DNA of 64,000 nucleotides from an uncultured Lachnospiraceae bacterium (GCA_900542015.1 UQLY01000011.1:1-64000); one strand, 5' to 3'. Counted from the stretch's first letter, positions 43,501 through 52,148 are shown. Notes: a model not told the origin generated them from the letters alone. Numbers and translations are program-made.

Positions 43501-44032
43501 GGTCCTGCATTTCCAAAAAATAATTGCCCTTTCCGAAACAATCCTCGTATTTCAAAGCCGCTTTTTTTGCTTCTTCCAGCAAGCCCTTAGTAATATAACG
43601 CTGCACCTCGCCCGCCAGACACGCGGACAGCGCGATAATCCCTTCGTGAAACTCGCGCAAAATCTCCATGTCTACACGGGGTTTGTAATAATAACCTTCG
43701 GTAAAGCCCCGGCTGACAATTTTCATCAGATTGGAGTATCCCTGGTTGTTCTCAGCTAACAATACGAGATGGTAATAACGGTCCTCTCCGCCCGTTACCT
43801 CTTTATCAAAACGGGAATTGGGCGCCACATAAACTTCGCAGCCCAGGATCGGTTTGATACCGATTTCTCTTGCCGCCCGGTAAAAGTCAATGACGCCGTA
43901 CATAACGCCGTGGTCCGTAATCGCCACGCTGTCCATTCCCAGCTCTTTGACTCTTTTTACACACTCTTTAATTTTATTGGAACCGTCCAGCAAAGAGTAT
44001 TCCGTATGGACATGCAGATGCGTAAATGCCAT
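40583..44032 (-). CDS. dnaE: DNA polymerase III alpha subunit (DnaE type)
   Basis: 1149 residues from ATG 44032, preceded by GAAGG; the frame continues to 44101 without a ribosome site. The PHP domain is at the N-terminus (FTHLHVHTEYSLLDGSN, DSVAITDHGVMYGV). The polymerase core has GPGRGSAAGSIVSYCL and MPDIDIDFCYERR, with the catalytic Asp residues. FVPLSRGSDGSIVTQF, a helix-hairpin-helix region and the C-terminal OB fold (VTVGGMIAGKTIKYTKNDKM) follow. It is DnaE rather than PolC because there is no exonuclease insertion. Confidence 0.96.
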   Translation of the reverse strand: MAFTHLHVHTEYSLLDGSNKIKECVKRVKELGMDSVAITDHGVMYGVIDFYRAAREIGIKPILGCEVYVAPNSRFDKEVTGGEDRYYHLVLLAENNQGYSNLMKIVSRGFTEGYYYKPRVDMEILREFHEGIIALSACLAGEVQRYITKGLLEEAKKAALKYEDCFGKGNYFLEMQDHGIPEQQTVNTALLSMSRELNIPLVATNDVHYTYAEDEKPHDILLCLQTGKKLADEDRMRYEGGQYYIKSEEEMRRLFPYAPEALENTHKIAERCNVEIEFGVTKLPKFEVPEGYDSWTYLNKLCTDGLAERYPNDDGTLRERLDYELSVIQKMGYVDYFLIVWDFINYARQNDIMVGPGRGSAAGSIVSYCLKITNIDPIKYNLLFERFLNPERVSMPDIDIDFCYERRQEVIDYVSRKYGADKVVQIVTFGTLAAKGVIRDVARVMDLPYAFADSLAKMIPNELNITLDRALTINPELRNLYENDEQVRELIDMCKRLEGLPRHTSMHAAGVVICQRPADEFVPLSRGSDGSIVTQFTMTTIEELGLLKMDFLGLRTLTVIQNACKLTEMSTGEKIDIDRIDFDDKAVFDSIGTGKTDGVFQLESAGMKSFMKELKPQNLEDVIAGISLYRPGPMDFIPKYIEGKNNQDSVTYSCPELQPILEPTYGCIVYQEQVMQIVRDLGGYTLGRSDLVRRAMSKKKQSVMEKERANFIYGNPEENVPGCVSKGIPENVAAQIYDDMMDFAKYAFNKSHAAAYAVVAYETAYLKYYHPVEFMAALLTSVIDNAGKVSSYIMVCRSMGIKILPPDVNEGLVGFSVKDGAIVYALTAIKGVGRNIIDLLVQERELRGPYKNLKDFVTRLADADLNKRVVENFIKAGAFDCLPGTRKQQMSIYVQVMDSIIKDKKSNMAGQMSLFDLVGEEQKADFDIRMPDVGEYKKEVLLGFEKEVIGFYISGHPLEEYEALWKKKISATTSEFMLDEELGRAKIEDGRKVTVGGMIAGKTIKYTKNDKMMAFLQLEDLAGSVEVVVFPRDYEKYAAKLQEEAKVFITGRTSIEEDKDGKIILESLMTFDEVPKTLWVKFPSIQQYEEKERVLTSILAMSEGKDSVVIFCEAEKQMKKLPANQNVKADGQLMENLKSAFGEENIRLV

Positions 44033-44138
44033 GATGCGCCTTCTTCCCTTTTCCTTCGTTTTCTCCATTCTATCAAAAAAAGGGCGGCTTTTCCAGATCA
44101 AAAGTATATCCTTTTCCCGTCCCTTTGCATATTAAAGA

Positions 44139-44303
44139 TGGGACCGCCGCATTTATAAATTTTTGGATTGATCAAAGGAAACCTTTATAAAAACGCCGGT
44201 ATTTAATCCGCGTATTTTGCGGATTTATGTACCGTTGCGTTTTTATAGAGCGAAAGCGTGTTTCCGTGATCAATCCAAAAATTATAAATGCGGCGGTCCC
44301 ACC
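44139..44303 (-). repeat. Core-in-hairpin element, copy B
   Basis: Arms of about 36 bp (44139-44174 and 44267-44303) pair along their full length with a single 1-nt bulge; their sequence is unrelated to the arms of the other copies. The core between them starts TCAAAGGAAACC and ends GTTTCCGTGA, with P3 CTTTATAAAAACGC/GCGTTTTTATAGAG and P4 CGGTAT/GTACCG (one G-U pair). It follows the 3' end of metK and reads in the same direction relative to metK as the other copies relative to their genes. Confidence 0.92.
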
Positions 44304-44346
44304 AATGCGGCGTAATATTCCGCCAACGCCTGTTCTTTACCAGAAA

Positions 44347-45534
44347 TTATAAATATTTCTTTAATACGTCTACCTTATCCAGTTTTTCCCACGGCAGATC
44401 CAGGTCGTTACGTCCGAAATGTCCGTAAGCCGCAGTCTGTTTGTAGATCGGTCTGCGTAAATCCAGCATCCGGATAATTCCGGCAGGGCGCAGATCAAAG
44501 TTTTCACGGATGATCTCTACCAGTTTTTCATCGGAAATCTTACCCGTGCCAAACGTATCCACCGCTACGGAAGTGGGCTGCGCCACGCCGATCGCATAGG
44601 ATAACTGAATCTCACATTTATCCGCAATACCCGCCGCTACGATATTTTTTGCCACATATCTTGCCGCATAAGCTGCAGAACGGTCAACCTTTGTACAATC
44701 TTTTCCGGAGAACGCTCCGCCGCCATGACGCGCATATCCGCCGTAAGTGTCTACGATAATCTTTCTGCCCGTCAGCCCCGCGTCGCCGTGAGGACCGCCG
44801 ATGACAAAACGACCGGTAGGGTTGATATAGTACTTGGTATTTTCATCCAGCATATCCTTGGGTAATACCGGCTCAAATACATATTTTCGGATATCCTCAT
44901 GAATCTGTTCCTGGGTTACCTCCGGATCGTGCTGCGTGGAGAGCACAACCGCCTCCAGACGCACGGGTTTGCCGTTTTCGTCGTATTCTACGGAAACCTG
45001 GCTCTTACCGTCGGGTCTTAAATAAGGAAGCGTGCCGTCCTTACGCACTTTGGTAAGCTGTAATACAAGCTTGTGTGCAAGGCTGATAGGATAGGGCATC
45101 AATTCCTCCGTCTCGTTGGTCGCATAGCCGAACATCATTCCCTGATCTCCCGCTCCGATCGCTTCGATCTCCTCATCGGACATCTTGTTTTCTTTTGCCT
45201 CCAGCGCCTTGTCAACGCCCATGGCAATATCCGTCGACTGTTTGTCCAGCGCAACCATAACGGCGCAGGTATCCGCGTCAAAACCGATCTTGCCTCTGTT
45301 GTAACCGATTTCGTCCACCGTCCGGCGCACCAGCGCCGGAATATCCAACTGCGCTTTGGTGGTCAATTCTCCCGTAACCAGCACAAATCCTGTGCAGCAG
45401 CAGGTCTCACAGGCAACACGGCTCATAGGGTCCTGTTCCATACACGCATCCAGAATCGCATCGGAAATCGCATCGCATACCTTGTCGGGATGTCCTTCCG
45501 TAACGGATTCGGATGTAAATAAACGTTTGTCCAT
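44347..45534 (-). CDS. metK: S-adenosylmethionine synthetase
   Basis: 395 residues from ATG 45534, 8 nt after AGGAGG. It makes SAM from methionine and ATP. Motifs: TSESVTEGHPDKVCDAISDA at the N-terminus, GAGDQGMMFGYATNET, the loop GGGAFSGKDCTKVDRSAAYA and FGTGKIS near the C-terminus. The longer frame to 45600 would run through the terminator of the riboswitch and is not the real start. Expression is governed by the SAM-I riboswitch upstream. Confidence 0.97.
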   Translation of the reverse strand: MDKRLFTSESVTEGHPDKVCDAISDAILDACMEQDPMSRVACETCCCTGFVLVTGELTTKAQLDIPALVRRTVDEIGYNRGKIGFDADTCAVMVALDKQSTDIAMGVDKALEAKENKMSDEEIEAIGAGDQGMMFGYATNETEELMPYPISLAHKLVLQLTKVRKDGTLPYLRPDGKSQVSVEYDENGKPVRLEAVVLSTQHDPEVTQEQIHEDIRKYVFEPVLPKDMLDENTKYYINPTGRFVIGGPHGDAGLTGRKIIVDTYGGYARHGGGAFSGKDCTKVDRSAAYAARYVAKNIVAAGIADKCEIQLSYAIGVAQPTSVAVDTFGTGKISDEKLVEIIRENFDLRPAGIIRMLDLRRPIYKQTAAYGHFGRNDLDLPWEKLDKVDVLKKYL

Positions 45535-45560
45535 TTTTGTATCCTCCTTAACTTTTGCAT

Positions 45561-45587
45561 AAAAAAACCGCTTCATTTCATAAGCGG
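45561..45587 (-). terminator. Riboswitch expression-platform terminator
   Basis: CCGCTT (45568-45573) pairs with AAGCGG (45582-45587); on the minus strand T7 (45567-45561) follows. It lies between the SAM-I aptamer and metK, the expected place for the SAM-dependent off switch. Confidence 0.88.
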
Positions 45588-45607
45588 ACCGTTTAGACAT
45601 AAAGATC

Positions 45608-45709
45608 CTCTTATTGTTCGATTACTCGCTCAGGTTGGCACCTTCCACTGTCTTATGGGGTTGCCGTGGCTTCACAGATCCTTTGTACCTCCACCACTCT
45701 GAATAAGAG
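45608..45709 (-). promoter_or_regulatory. SAM-I (S-box) riboswitch upstream of metK
   Basis: On the minus strand the P1 arms CTCTTATT and AATAAGAG enclose the S-box core: AGAGTGGTGGAGGTAC, then GAAGCCACGGCAACC and GGTGCCAACCTGAG, all in the order and spacing of SAM-I aptamers. Known members turn off methionine and SAM genes when SAM is high. The terminator at 45561-45587 shows transcription control. Confidence 0.95.
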
Positions 45710-45742
45710 ACTTCACAATATTGAATTTTCATATCTAATGAC

Positions 45743-45771
45743 ACTATATAATACGGACTGTTTCCCGTCAA
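45743..45771 (-). promoter_or_regulatory. Promoter of the metK riboswitch transcript
   Basis: On the minus strand TTGACG (45766-45771), a 17-bp spacer, and TATAGT (45743-45748). The start point would fall about 25 nt before the aptamer. Confidence 0.8.
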
Positions 45772-45859
45772 GTACTTCCGTATGTTTTACAGATTCTTTA
45801 TAATTTTTATCAGTTAAAACTTTTTTCAGACCGATAATCTGACATTATCCGCCTGTTGA

Positions 45860-45889
45860 TTGACTTTTACTACCCGCAAAAGGTATAAT
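45860..45889 (+). promoter_or_regulatory. Promoter of the HD-GYP gene
   Basis: TTGACT (45860-45865), an 18-bp spacer, and TATAAT (45884-45889). A leader of about 25 nt carries AAAGGAGGG before the TTG start. Confidence 0.8.
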
Positions 45890-45921
45890 ATAAACTATCT
45901 CTTTGAAAGGAGGGAAGTCTG

Positions 45922-47052
45922 TTGAAACGTCTATATACCGCCAATCTTTTACCCGGCATGATCGTGGGTGAAGATGTATTTAGTTTTTCCAATCAACTGA
46001 TTATCCCCAAGGGATGCGTACTGACGGACAAAATGATTACCCGCCTGGAATTTTATTCCATTCCCTATATTAAAATTAAGGATTCCGCCGAAGAAGCCTT
46101 CGACGCGCCGCTTTCCTATGACGATACCGTAAACGGCTCGCAATCCGACGCCATTTCACCGATACCGGCGGCAGACCGTTCCTATTCCGATCTGATTCAA
46201 TCCAGTCCCGAATTTAAAAAATTCAAACAGGATTTTGACGATACCATTGACGAGTTGAAAGGCAATCTCAATGATATTGTCCAAAAAGGCGCCGCTGTCA
46301 ACACAACGTCTTTGTTAAAGCAGGCAACCTCTTTGATGCAGGACGCCTCTAACAATTCGGACTTTTTTCACATGCTTCATAACATGCGCCAGTATGACGA
46401 TCTGACCTTTGCCCATTGTATGAACGTCGCATTGATCAGCAATATTCTCGCAGGCTGGCTCAATATGTCCAAGGAGGATATCGAAACAGCCACTCTCTGC
46501 GGATTGCTGCACGATATCGGCAAGCTCGCCATTCCGGATCAGATTATCAAAAAACCCTCCAAGCTTACCGCCGAAGAATACGAAATCGTCAAAACCCACA
46601 CCATCGAGGGCTATCATATTTTAAAAGATCAGAATATCAATGTACATATCAAAAACGCGGCGCTGATGCACCACGAAAGATGCGACGGCTCCGGCTATCC
46701 ATTCGGAATCGCCGGAAATAAAATCGATCCTTTTGCTAAAATCGTCAGCATCGCCGACGTTTACGACGCCATGACGGCTGCAAGAGTTTACCGCGGTCCC
46801 CTTTGTCCCTTCAAGGTTATCGATATTTTTGAAAAAGAAGGGCTGCAAAAATACGAAGCCGCCTATATCCTGAAATTCCTTGAAAACGTAGTCATGACCT
46901 ATATGAACAACCGGGTACGCCTCTCCGACGGCACCGAGGGCGACATCGTCTATATCAACCACGCCCACCTGTCCCGTCCGATGATCAAATCCGGCGGGCG
47001 CTTTATCGACCTGTCGGCTGTACCTGAGCTGTCTATAGAGGAGATTTTATAA
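45922..47052 (+). CDS. HD-GYP domain protein (probable c-di-GMP phosphodiesterase)
   Basis: 376 residues from TTG 45922 (GGAGG 8 nt upstream). The N-terminal 150 residues are variable and start like other Firmicutes HD-GYP proteins (LLPGMIVGEDVFSF). The catalytic domain has AHCMNVALISNILAGW, LLHDIGKLAIPDQIIKK, HHERCDGSGYPFG (the GYP motif) and ADVYDAMTAARVYR. All metal ligands appear present. It lowers cyclic di-GMP and thereby influences motility or attachment. It is the only plus-strand gene of this section and runs toward murA. Confidence 0.93.
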   Translation: MKRLYTANLLPGMIVGEDVFSFSNQLIIPKGCVLTDKMITRLEFYSIPYIKIKDSAEEAFDAPLSYDDTVNGSQSDAISPIPAADRSYSDLIQSSPEFKKFKQDFDDTIDELKGNLNDIVQKGAAVNTTSLLKQATSLMQDASNNSDFFHMLHNMRQYDDLTFAHCMNVALISNILAGWLNMSKEDIETATLCGLLHDIGKLAIPDQIIKKPSKLTAEEYEIVKTHTIEGYHILKDQNINVHIKNAALMHHERCDGSGYPFGIAGNKIDPFAKIVSIADVYDAMTAARVYRGPLCPFKVIDIFEKEGLQKYEAAYILKFLENVVMTYMNNRVRLSDGTEGDIVYINHAHLSRPMIKSGGRFIDLSAVPELSIEEIL

Positions 47053-47104
47053 TTTAATAATTCAGGTAAAATTGACCAAAGTCAAAACAGAAAAGGCTGC
47101 CATA

Positions 47105-47167
47105 ATAAAAAATGATAAATATCAAAGGAAACCATTAGAAAAGTATGTTTCCGTGATATCTATCATT
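47105..47167 (-). repeat. Core-in-hairpin element, copy C (short form)
   Basis: AATGATAAATATCA (47111-47124) and TGATATCTATCATT (47154-47167) pair with one mismatch. The core is reduced to AAAGGAAACC ... GTTTCCGTGA with 14 other bases in place of the P3-P4 part. T6 follows the stem on the minus strand (A run 47107-47112 on plus). It is 3' of both murA (minus) and the HD-GYP gene (plus); its orientation fits murA. Confidence 0.82.
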
Positions 47168-47180
47168 GTTTACCCGCAAA

Positions 47181-47217
47181 GCATCCGCCCCGCGGATGCC
47201 GTTATTCTCTTTTTTTC
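47181..47217 (+). terminator. Possible terminator of the HD-GYP gene
   Basis: GCATCCGC (47181-47188), loop CCC, GCGGATGC (47192-47199): an 8-bp perfect stem. A T7 run follows on the plus strand but only about 10 nt later, so termination strength is uncertain. Confidence 0.5.
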
Positions 47218-47219
47218 GC

Positions 47220-48512
47220 TTATGATACCCGCATCTGAAACTTGCGGATCTCTTTCTCATCGCTTACCTTTTCAATCTGTGCCCCGAGGCTTCTAAGCTT
47301 CACATCAAAATCCTCGTATCCTCTTTCAATATAGAAAATATCATCCACAATGGTAATGCCTTCCGCGGCAAGCCCCGCGATGACCAAAGCCGCTCCGGCA
47401 CGAAGATCCGGCGCGCTGATATGAGCGCCCGTATATTGAGGAACTCCGGTAATAATCGCCGTATTGCCTTCAACTTTGATCGAAGCTCCCATGCGGGTCA
47501 ACTCGTCCACATATTTAAACCGGTTCTCAAAAATACTCTCCGTTACGATACTGCTGCCCGCAGAAAGCGCCAAAGTCACTGTGATCTGCGGCTGCATGTC
47601 CGTGGGAAATCCAGGATAGGGAAGCGTCTTGATCTGCGTATGGGATAACGGCTTGGAGGAAACGACTCTGACCGCATCGTCGGATTCCTCGATTTCACAG
47701 CCAATCTCCAACAGTTTTGCCGTAATGGATTCCAAATGCTTCGGAATCACGTTTTTCACGGTTACGTCGCCCTTGGTCGCCGCCGCCGCCATCATAAATG
47801 TGCCGGCTTCAATCTGATCGGGAATTACCGAATATTCGGTCTTATGCAGCTTCTCTACACCTTTAATACGGATAACGTCCGTACCGGCTCCCTTAATATT
47901 GGCTCCCATGCTGTTTAAAAAGTTAGCCACATCTACGACATGGGGTTCCTTTGCCGCGTTTTCAATAATCGTCTGTCCTTCGGCAAGCGCCGCCGCCATC
48001 ATAATGTTGATCGTCGCTCCTACCGTAACCACGTCCAGATAAATATGGCTGCCTCTTAAATGCTCCGCTTCCGCTACAACCAGTCCGCGGGAAATCTTGA
48101 CGTCAGCGCCCAGCGCCTTGAAGCCCTTGATATGCTGATCAATGGGTCTGCTGCCGATATTGCAGCCACCCGGCAGAGCCACTTCGGCTCTTTTATATTT
48201 CCCAAGCAGGGCTCCCAGCAGATAGTAAGAAGCTCTGATTTTCTTAATATAATCGTCCTCAAATACAACGTCGCTGATCGTGGACCCGTTGACCCTGATA
48301 CTGTGTCTGTCCATTCTGTCAATCGTCACGCCCGCGTTTTTCATCGCGCGCATCAGCACATTGGTGTCTCTTACATCGGGTAAATTCTCTATGGTAACTG
48401 TTTCATCTGTCATAATGGAAGCAGCTAAAATTGCAAGCGCTGCATTTTTCGCTCCGCCGATCTCGACTTCGCCTACGAGAGGATTGCCTCCCTTAATTGC
48501 GTATTGCTCCAT
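47220..48512 (-). CDS. murA: UDP-N-acetylglucosamine 1-carboxyvinyltransferase
   Basis: 430 residues from ATG 48512 (GAGGTG upstream). It adds enolpyruvate to UDP-GlcNAc, the first committed step of peptidoglycan. EIGGAKNAALAILAA and the active-site loop LPGGCNIGSRPIDQH with its Cys (the residue that fosfomycin attacks) are present, and the second half repeats the inside-out barrel (FPTDMQPQITVTLALSAGSS). Length is normal. The M23 peptidase gene upstream in the same direction also concerns the wall. Confidence 0.96.
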   Translation of the reverse strand: MEQYAIKGGNPLVGEVEIGGAKNAALAILAASIMTDETVTIENLPDVRDTNVLMRAMKNAGVTIDRMDRHSIRVNGSTISDVVFEDDYIKKIRASYYLLGALLGKYKRAEVALPGGCNIGSRPIDQHIKGFKALGADVKISRGLVVAEAEHLRGSHIYLDVVTVGATINIMMAAALAEGQTIIENAAKEPHVVDVANFLNSMGANIKGAGTDVIRIKGVEKLHKTEYSVIPDQIEAGTFMMAAAATKGDVTVKNVIPKHLESITAKLLEIGCEIEESDDAVRVVSSKPLSHTQIKTLPYPGFPTDMQPQITVTLALSAGSSIVTESIFENRFKYVDELTRMGASIKVEGNTAIITGVPQYTGAHISAPDLRAGAALVIAGLAAEGITIVDDIFYIERGYEDFDVKLRSLGAQIEKVSDEKEIRKFQMRVS

Positions 48513-48633
48513 GATGCACCTCAAACATAAATTTTATATCTATATTAGATTATTATATACCACTCATGCCTTCATTGTAAACTTTCAATTTCAAAATCAG
48601 TCAATTTGTACATTTTTCCGTTGTTTTTATATT

Positions 48634-50205
48634 TTACTCCAGATATTGTAACGGATTGACCTGGCTTCCGTTGATCAAAATTTCAAAATGAAGGTGAGGT
48701 CCGGTACTTCTGCCCGTATTGCCGCTCAAAGCGATTTTCTGTCCCTGGGAAACCGTATCCCCGACCTTGACGAGCACCTTGCTCAAGTGACCGTACCTGG
48801 TCTGTCTGCCGTCGGGATGGTTGATATAAACCACATATCCGTAACCGCTTCCCCAGCCGGCTCTGATAACCGTTCCCGCGCAGGAAGCCACAACCGCAGT
48901 TCCGACGGGAGTCGCCCAGTCTATTCCCTTATGATAAGTGGAGGCTCCTCTGGTCGGCGCGCTTCTGCGTCCGAAATTGGACGACAGCCGTCCGCCCGAA
49001 ATCGGCTTGATATACGTCGGCGGTATCCTCGTTCCGACTTCTACAATCTTCGGAACCGGGGCGATGGTTACTTCTTCTTTTAATATTTCCGTATCGACGA
49101 CCGTATTATTCCGGTAAGTCACAACCGCCGCAACATTTCTGTGCCCCGCGGAGGGCTGTTGTCTCACAACGGAATCCGTCGTATACCACTCGTCATTATA
49201 AATATATTCCGTGGGCGCGTCATAATCTTCCTCATAATAAATCTCTTCCTGCCTTCCCACCGAAAGCTCCGGCTCGGGAATCGTAATGATCAGTTCGTCT
49301 CCCGCCCGGATCGTGGAATTTTCATTTTCCAGCGTATCATTCATTTCAATAATCCGGTCCAGGGGAATTTCCGTCGCCAGAGAAATTTCCGAAAGGGTAT
49401 CCCCGGACTGTACCTCATATACGGTATTTTTTTCCTGGTCCCTTGTCAGGATTTCCTTTGCGGTCTGTATATCCGTCAGTTCATCGGCTGCAAGATAGGT
49501 CTCGATAACCTCTATTTCGTCTCCGTAATACAGGTCCACCAGCCCGTAATCAAAATCTTCAAAACTCATCTGAAAGCTTGCTTCCGATTCCTGCTCGATT
49601 TCATAAAAAAGCTTCTCCACGCCAGCCATGGGCATTTCCAGCGCTTCCTTCTCCCGGTCGGCGGAGGTGGTAATTTTCGTCGTCAGCACGTTGATTTCCC
49701 TGTCGGGGTCCAGCACAAGCTCCACCTGAAATTCATTCTCCGGGTCATACTTGGCAAGCGCCGCCTGCAAAACCTCTTTTACGCCTTCCGCGCTCTCGAT
49801 ATTAACCGTAAATTCGTTGATCTTAATCGTATAAGCAAGGCTCCTGTCCGTAATCTCGTCCGCTTTCAGGACGCCGCACATAGTATCCACCACGTCTTCC
49901 CGGCTGTCCACTTTGCCGAAAACCAGTTCCTGCCCTTCCGTTACCAGATTGACGTCAGCAAAAACAAGCCCGTCCGCATCTTTTGCCAGACGGGTACGCG
50001 CCTGCCGCAAATACTCTTCCGCCGTTTCCCGGCTGTCTACCATTCCGACCTCTTTTCCGTTCAAAAAAATGGTATACATATTGTCTCCGGTCTTTTCGAT
50101 TTTATGAAAAGAAGGAAAGAAAAGCAAAAATATCAAAACGATAAAGGCAACTGTCTTTAAATATGCAATTTTTATTTCCCGGTAGTATTTTGTCACTTTT
50201 TTCAT
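48634..50205 (-). CDS. M23 metallopeptidase with LysM and G5 domains
   Basis: About 523 residues from ATG 50205; the ribosome site is weak and a GTG at 50232 is possible. A membrane anchor (LKTVAFIVLIFLLFFPSF) places it outside the cell. Then come a region with two helical repeats, a LysM domain (YEVQSGDTLSEISLATEIPL), a G5 domain (VTYRNNTVVDTEILKEEV) and the C-terminal M23 domain. The latter has HKGIDWATPVGTAVVA and GPHLHFEI, the zinc ligands. It probably cuts peptidoglycan cross-links. Clostridial relatives act in sporulation or growth. Confidence 0.93.
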   Translation of the reverse strand: MKKVTKYYREIKIAYLKTVAFIVLIFLLFFPSFHKIEKTGDNMYTIFLNGKEVGMVDSRETAEEYLRQARTRLAKDADGLVFADVNLVTEGQELVFGKVDSREDVVDTMCGVLKADEITDRSLAYTIKINEFTVNIESAEGVKEVLQAALAKYDPENEFQVELVLDPDREINVLTTKITTSADREKEALEMPMAGVEKLFYEIEQESEASFQMSFEDFDYGLVDLYYGDEIEVIETYLAADELTDIQTAKEILTRDQEKNTVYEVQSGDTLSEISLATEIPLDRIIEMNDTLENENSTIRAGDELIITIPEPELSVGRQEEIYYEEDYDAPTEYIYNDEWYTTDSVVRQQPSAGHRNVAAVVTYRNNTVVDTEILKEEVTIAPVPKIVEVGTRIPPTYIKPISGGRLSSNFGRRSAPTRGASTYHKGIDWATPVGTAVVASCAGTVIRAGWGSGYGYVVYINHPDGRQTRYGHLSKVLVKVGDTVSQGQKIALSGNTGRSTGPHLHFEILINGSQVNPLQYLE

Positions 50206-50209
50206 CGAT

Positions 50210-50779
50210 CTAATGTTTCTTCTTTCTGACACTGTAGCCGAATTTTCCGATCATCCGATCCAACGTATAGTATTCCCCGTGGGAATACACGATGGGATCT
50301 GCTTTGCTCAAATGGAAGGTATTTTTTTCATCCATATAAGCATCGTCCACCGTGACCGCCTCAACCTTTGCCAAAAACATCACATGGGTCCCCAGCCTGA
50401 TCGACTGTGTTACCCTGCACTCAATATTAACCGGACTTTCGGCGATCAAAGGCGCTTTGACCTTCTGCGCCGCAAGCTTTGTCAAATTCATTTCCCGGAA
50501 TTTATCCACGTCCCTGCCGCTTTTTACGCCGCAGTAATCCGTCGCATAGGCAAGCTCCTTTGTAGTCAGATTGATCACAAATTCTCCGGTTTCCTCTATC
50601 ATATGATAAGAATAACGCTCCGGTCTTACCGAAATTGAGACCATCGCCGGGTCCGAACAGATCGTTCCGGTCCAACCGATGGTCAGCACATTATCATTTC
50701 CCTGTTTATCAGTTACGGTTACCAATACCGCCGGCAGCGGATAAAGCATATTGCCCGGCTTAAAAGACACTTTTCCCAT
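50210..50779 (-). CDS. Flavin reductase / flavoredoxin-like protein
   Basis: 189 residues in the FMN-binding split-barrel family. NVLTIGWTGTICSDPAMVSI and VRPERYSYHMIEETGEFVIN are typical; CGVKSGRDVDKF follows. Relatives bind FMN and pass electrons to unknown partners. It ends in the start of the M23 gene and is preceded 13 bp upstream by the coiled-coil membrane protein gene. No substrate can be told. Confidence 0.88.
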   Translation of the reverse strand: MGKVSFKPGNMLYPLPAVLVTVTDKQGNDNVLTIGWTGTICSDPAMVSISVRPERYSYHMIEETGEFVINLTTKELAYATDYCGVKSGRDVDKFREMNLTKLAAQKVKAPLIAESPVNIECRVTQSIRLGTHVMFLAKVEAVTVDDAYMDEKNTFHLSKADPIVYSHGEYYTLDRMIGKFGYSVRKKKH

Positions 50780-50792
50780 GTCGCGCTCCTCA

Positions 50793-51728
50793 CTATAACA
50801 ACTGCAAAATCTGTGCGACCTGAAGTCCTACGGACGCAAGGGCAAGCAAAAAGGTAATGATCAAAAGAGGCCTGACTCCGCCGTTCTTTTTTGCACTGCT
50901 TTCCAACTGGTCCAGACGTGTGTTCAGTTCCCTCGCCTTTTTGGTCGCCTCATCGGTAATAACCGCCTGCACGTTGCGGTAAACTCTTACATTTTCCTTA
51001 TGGACATGCTCTTCCAGCCGTTTCTGCCCTTCTTCAACGCTCATGCGGGTTGCCACCAGAATCTCTCTTACCGTCTTTAACGCTTCTTCGTTTTGACGCA
51101 GGCTTTTTTCCATCTGCCGCACCAGACCGGACACTTCCCTCAGACCTTCCTCGGTGGCATATCTGTCTGCGGCAGCCGCGGTTTCCAAACGTTCAAACGC
51201 CTGCTCAAAAGACGCTTCCACGCCGCTCGTACCGGCAACCTTATCTTCTAACTCCTTAATCGCAGCATACACCGCCTGCTGATTCTGCCGGAATTGGTCT
51301 CCCACGGCGCGCTCTATCTCATCCAGCCTGCCGCTTACTCCTGACAGTCCTTCATCCGTCTTAACCGAAAGTTTTGAAACGTCCTCACAAAGCGCCTGCA
51401 CTTCTTCTCTTGCAGCCTCTGCGGCGGTTTTCAGACTTTGTGCCTCTTCTTTGATCAACTCGTCCGTCTGGTCGATTTTACCTTCCAACAGTTCCCCTGC
51501 GTTTCCGTAACCTTCTATCTGCTCTATGCCGCATTTGATCAACTGCTGCACCTGCTCCGTCACTTCCACGTTTTTCAGATTCAGACGGCGCATTTCCTGC
51601 ATCAGGCGCTCATATTCGGCGGTACGCTCCTGCATCCGTTTCATATCCCTCGCCTCTGCCTGTGCATTTGCTTTTATAATCTCACCTGCGTTAAATCTCT
51701 TCGCCAGTTTGTCCATAAAATTGTCCAC
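50793..51728 (-). CDS. Coiled-coil protein with C-terminal membrane anchor
   Basis: 311 residues from GTG 51728 (GGAGG 8 nt before). Nearly all is predicted coiled coil, Glu, Lys, Ala and Gln-rich, with Cys at CGIEQIEGYG and at LCEDVSKLS. A single C-terminal membrane helix (PLLIITFLLALASVGLQVAQ) anchors it, leaving the coil in the cytoplasm. I do not recognise a family; the layout resembles scaffolding or chemoreceptor-like cytoplasmic regions. It is first in an operon with flavin reductase and the M23 peptidase. Confidence 0.78.
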   Translation of the reverse strand: MDNFMDKLAKRFNAGEIIKANAQAEARDMKRMQERTAEYERLMQEMRRLNLKNVEVTEQVQQLIKCGIEQIEGYGNAGELLEGKIDQTDELIKEEAQSLKTAAEAAREEVQALCEDVSKLSVKTDEGLSGVSGRLDEIERAVGDQFRQNQQAVYAAIKELEDKVAGTSGVEASFEQAFERLETAAAADRYATEEGLREVSGLVRQMEKSLRQNEEALKTVREILVATRMSVEEGQKRLEEHVHKENVRVYRNVQAVITDEATKKARELNTRLDQLESSAKKNGGVRPLLIITFLLALASVGLQVAQILQLL

Positions 51729-52148
51729 AAAAATATCCTCCGTGTCTTTTCTAACGGTTGAATGTATCGTTTTTATTTTATCATGTATTATTTTCTTTTA
51801 CAACCTCCTGCTTTTTCATCTATTTCCGCGTTTTTCCATTTCTTTTTGTTAAATTTGCATAAATTTTTCCAACATTTTTTGACGCGCTTGTGAATATTCA
51901 CTATTTTTTCATTGCTTGTTCATAGTTTGTTCATATTTATATCTTAATATAAAACTATCAAATACGAACGACGTAATGTTAATCATTACAGACATAGATA
52001 AATTTTTTCATAATAGCCCAGGTGCCCAAAAAGCACCTGGGCACTCCTCATTTTACAGGAAATATATCTATAGGAAATTTATCCATTATCATAGAAAATT
52101 TATTATCTATAGGAAAAGAATCCGCCAGGAAAACCAATAACAATTTTA
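51729..52148. other. AT-rich intergenic region with hairpin
   Basis: No gene is visible. A perfect 9-bp hairpin CCCAGGTGC / GCACCTGGG (52017-52041, loop 7) stands alone. Three imperfect copies of ATAGGAAA or ATAGAAAA follow (about 52,068-52,122). The promoter of the coiled-coil gene should be in the first 150 bp; I did not find a strong match. Confidence 0.55.

Noticed and set aside
45534..45600. Extended metK start at 45600
   Set aside because: The extra codons run through the terminator hairpin of the SAM-I riboswitch, and AGGAGG stands before the ATG at 45534.
49141..50160. 339-residue plus-strand frame
   Set aside because: It lies antisense to the clearly real M23/LysM/G5 peptidase gene and has the Arg/Phe/His-rich composition of a shadow frame.
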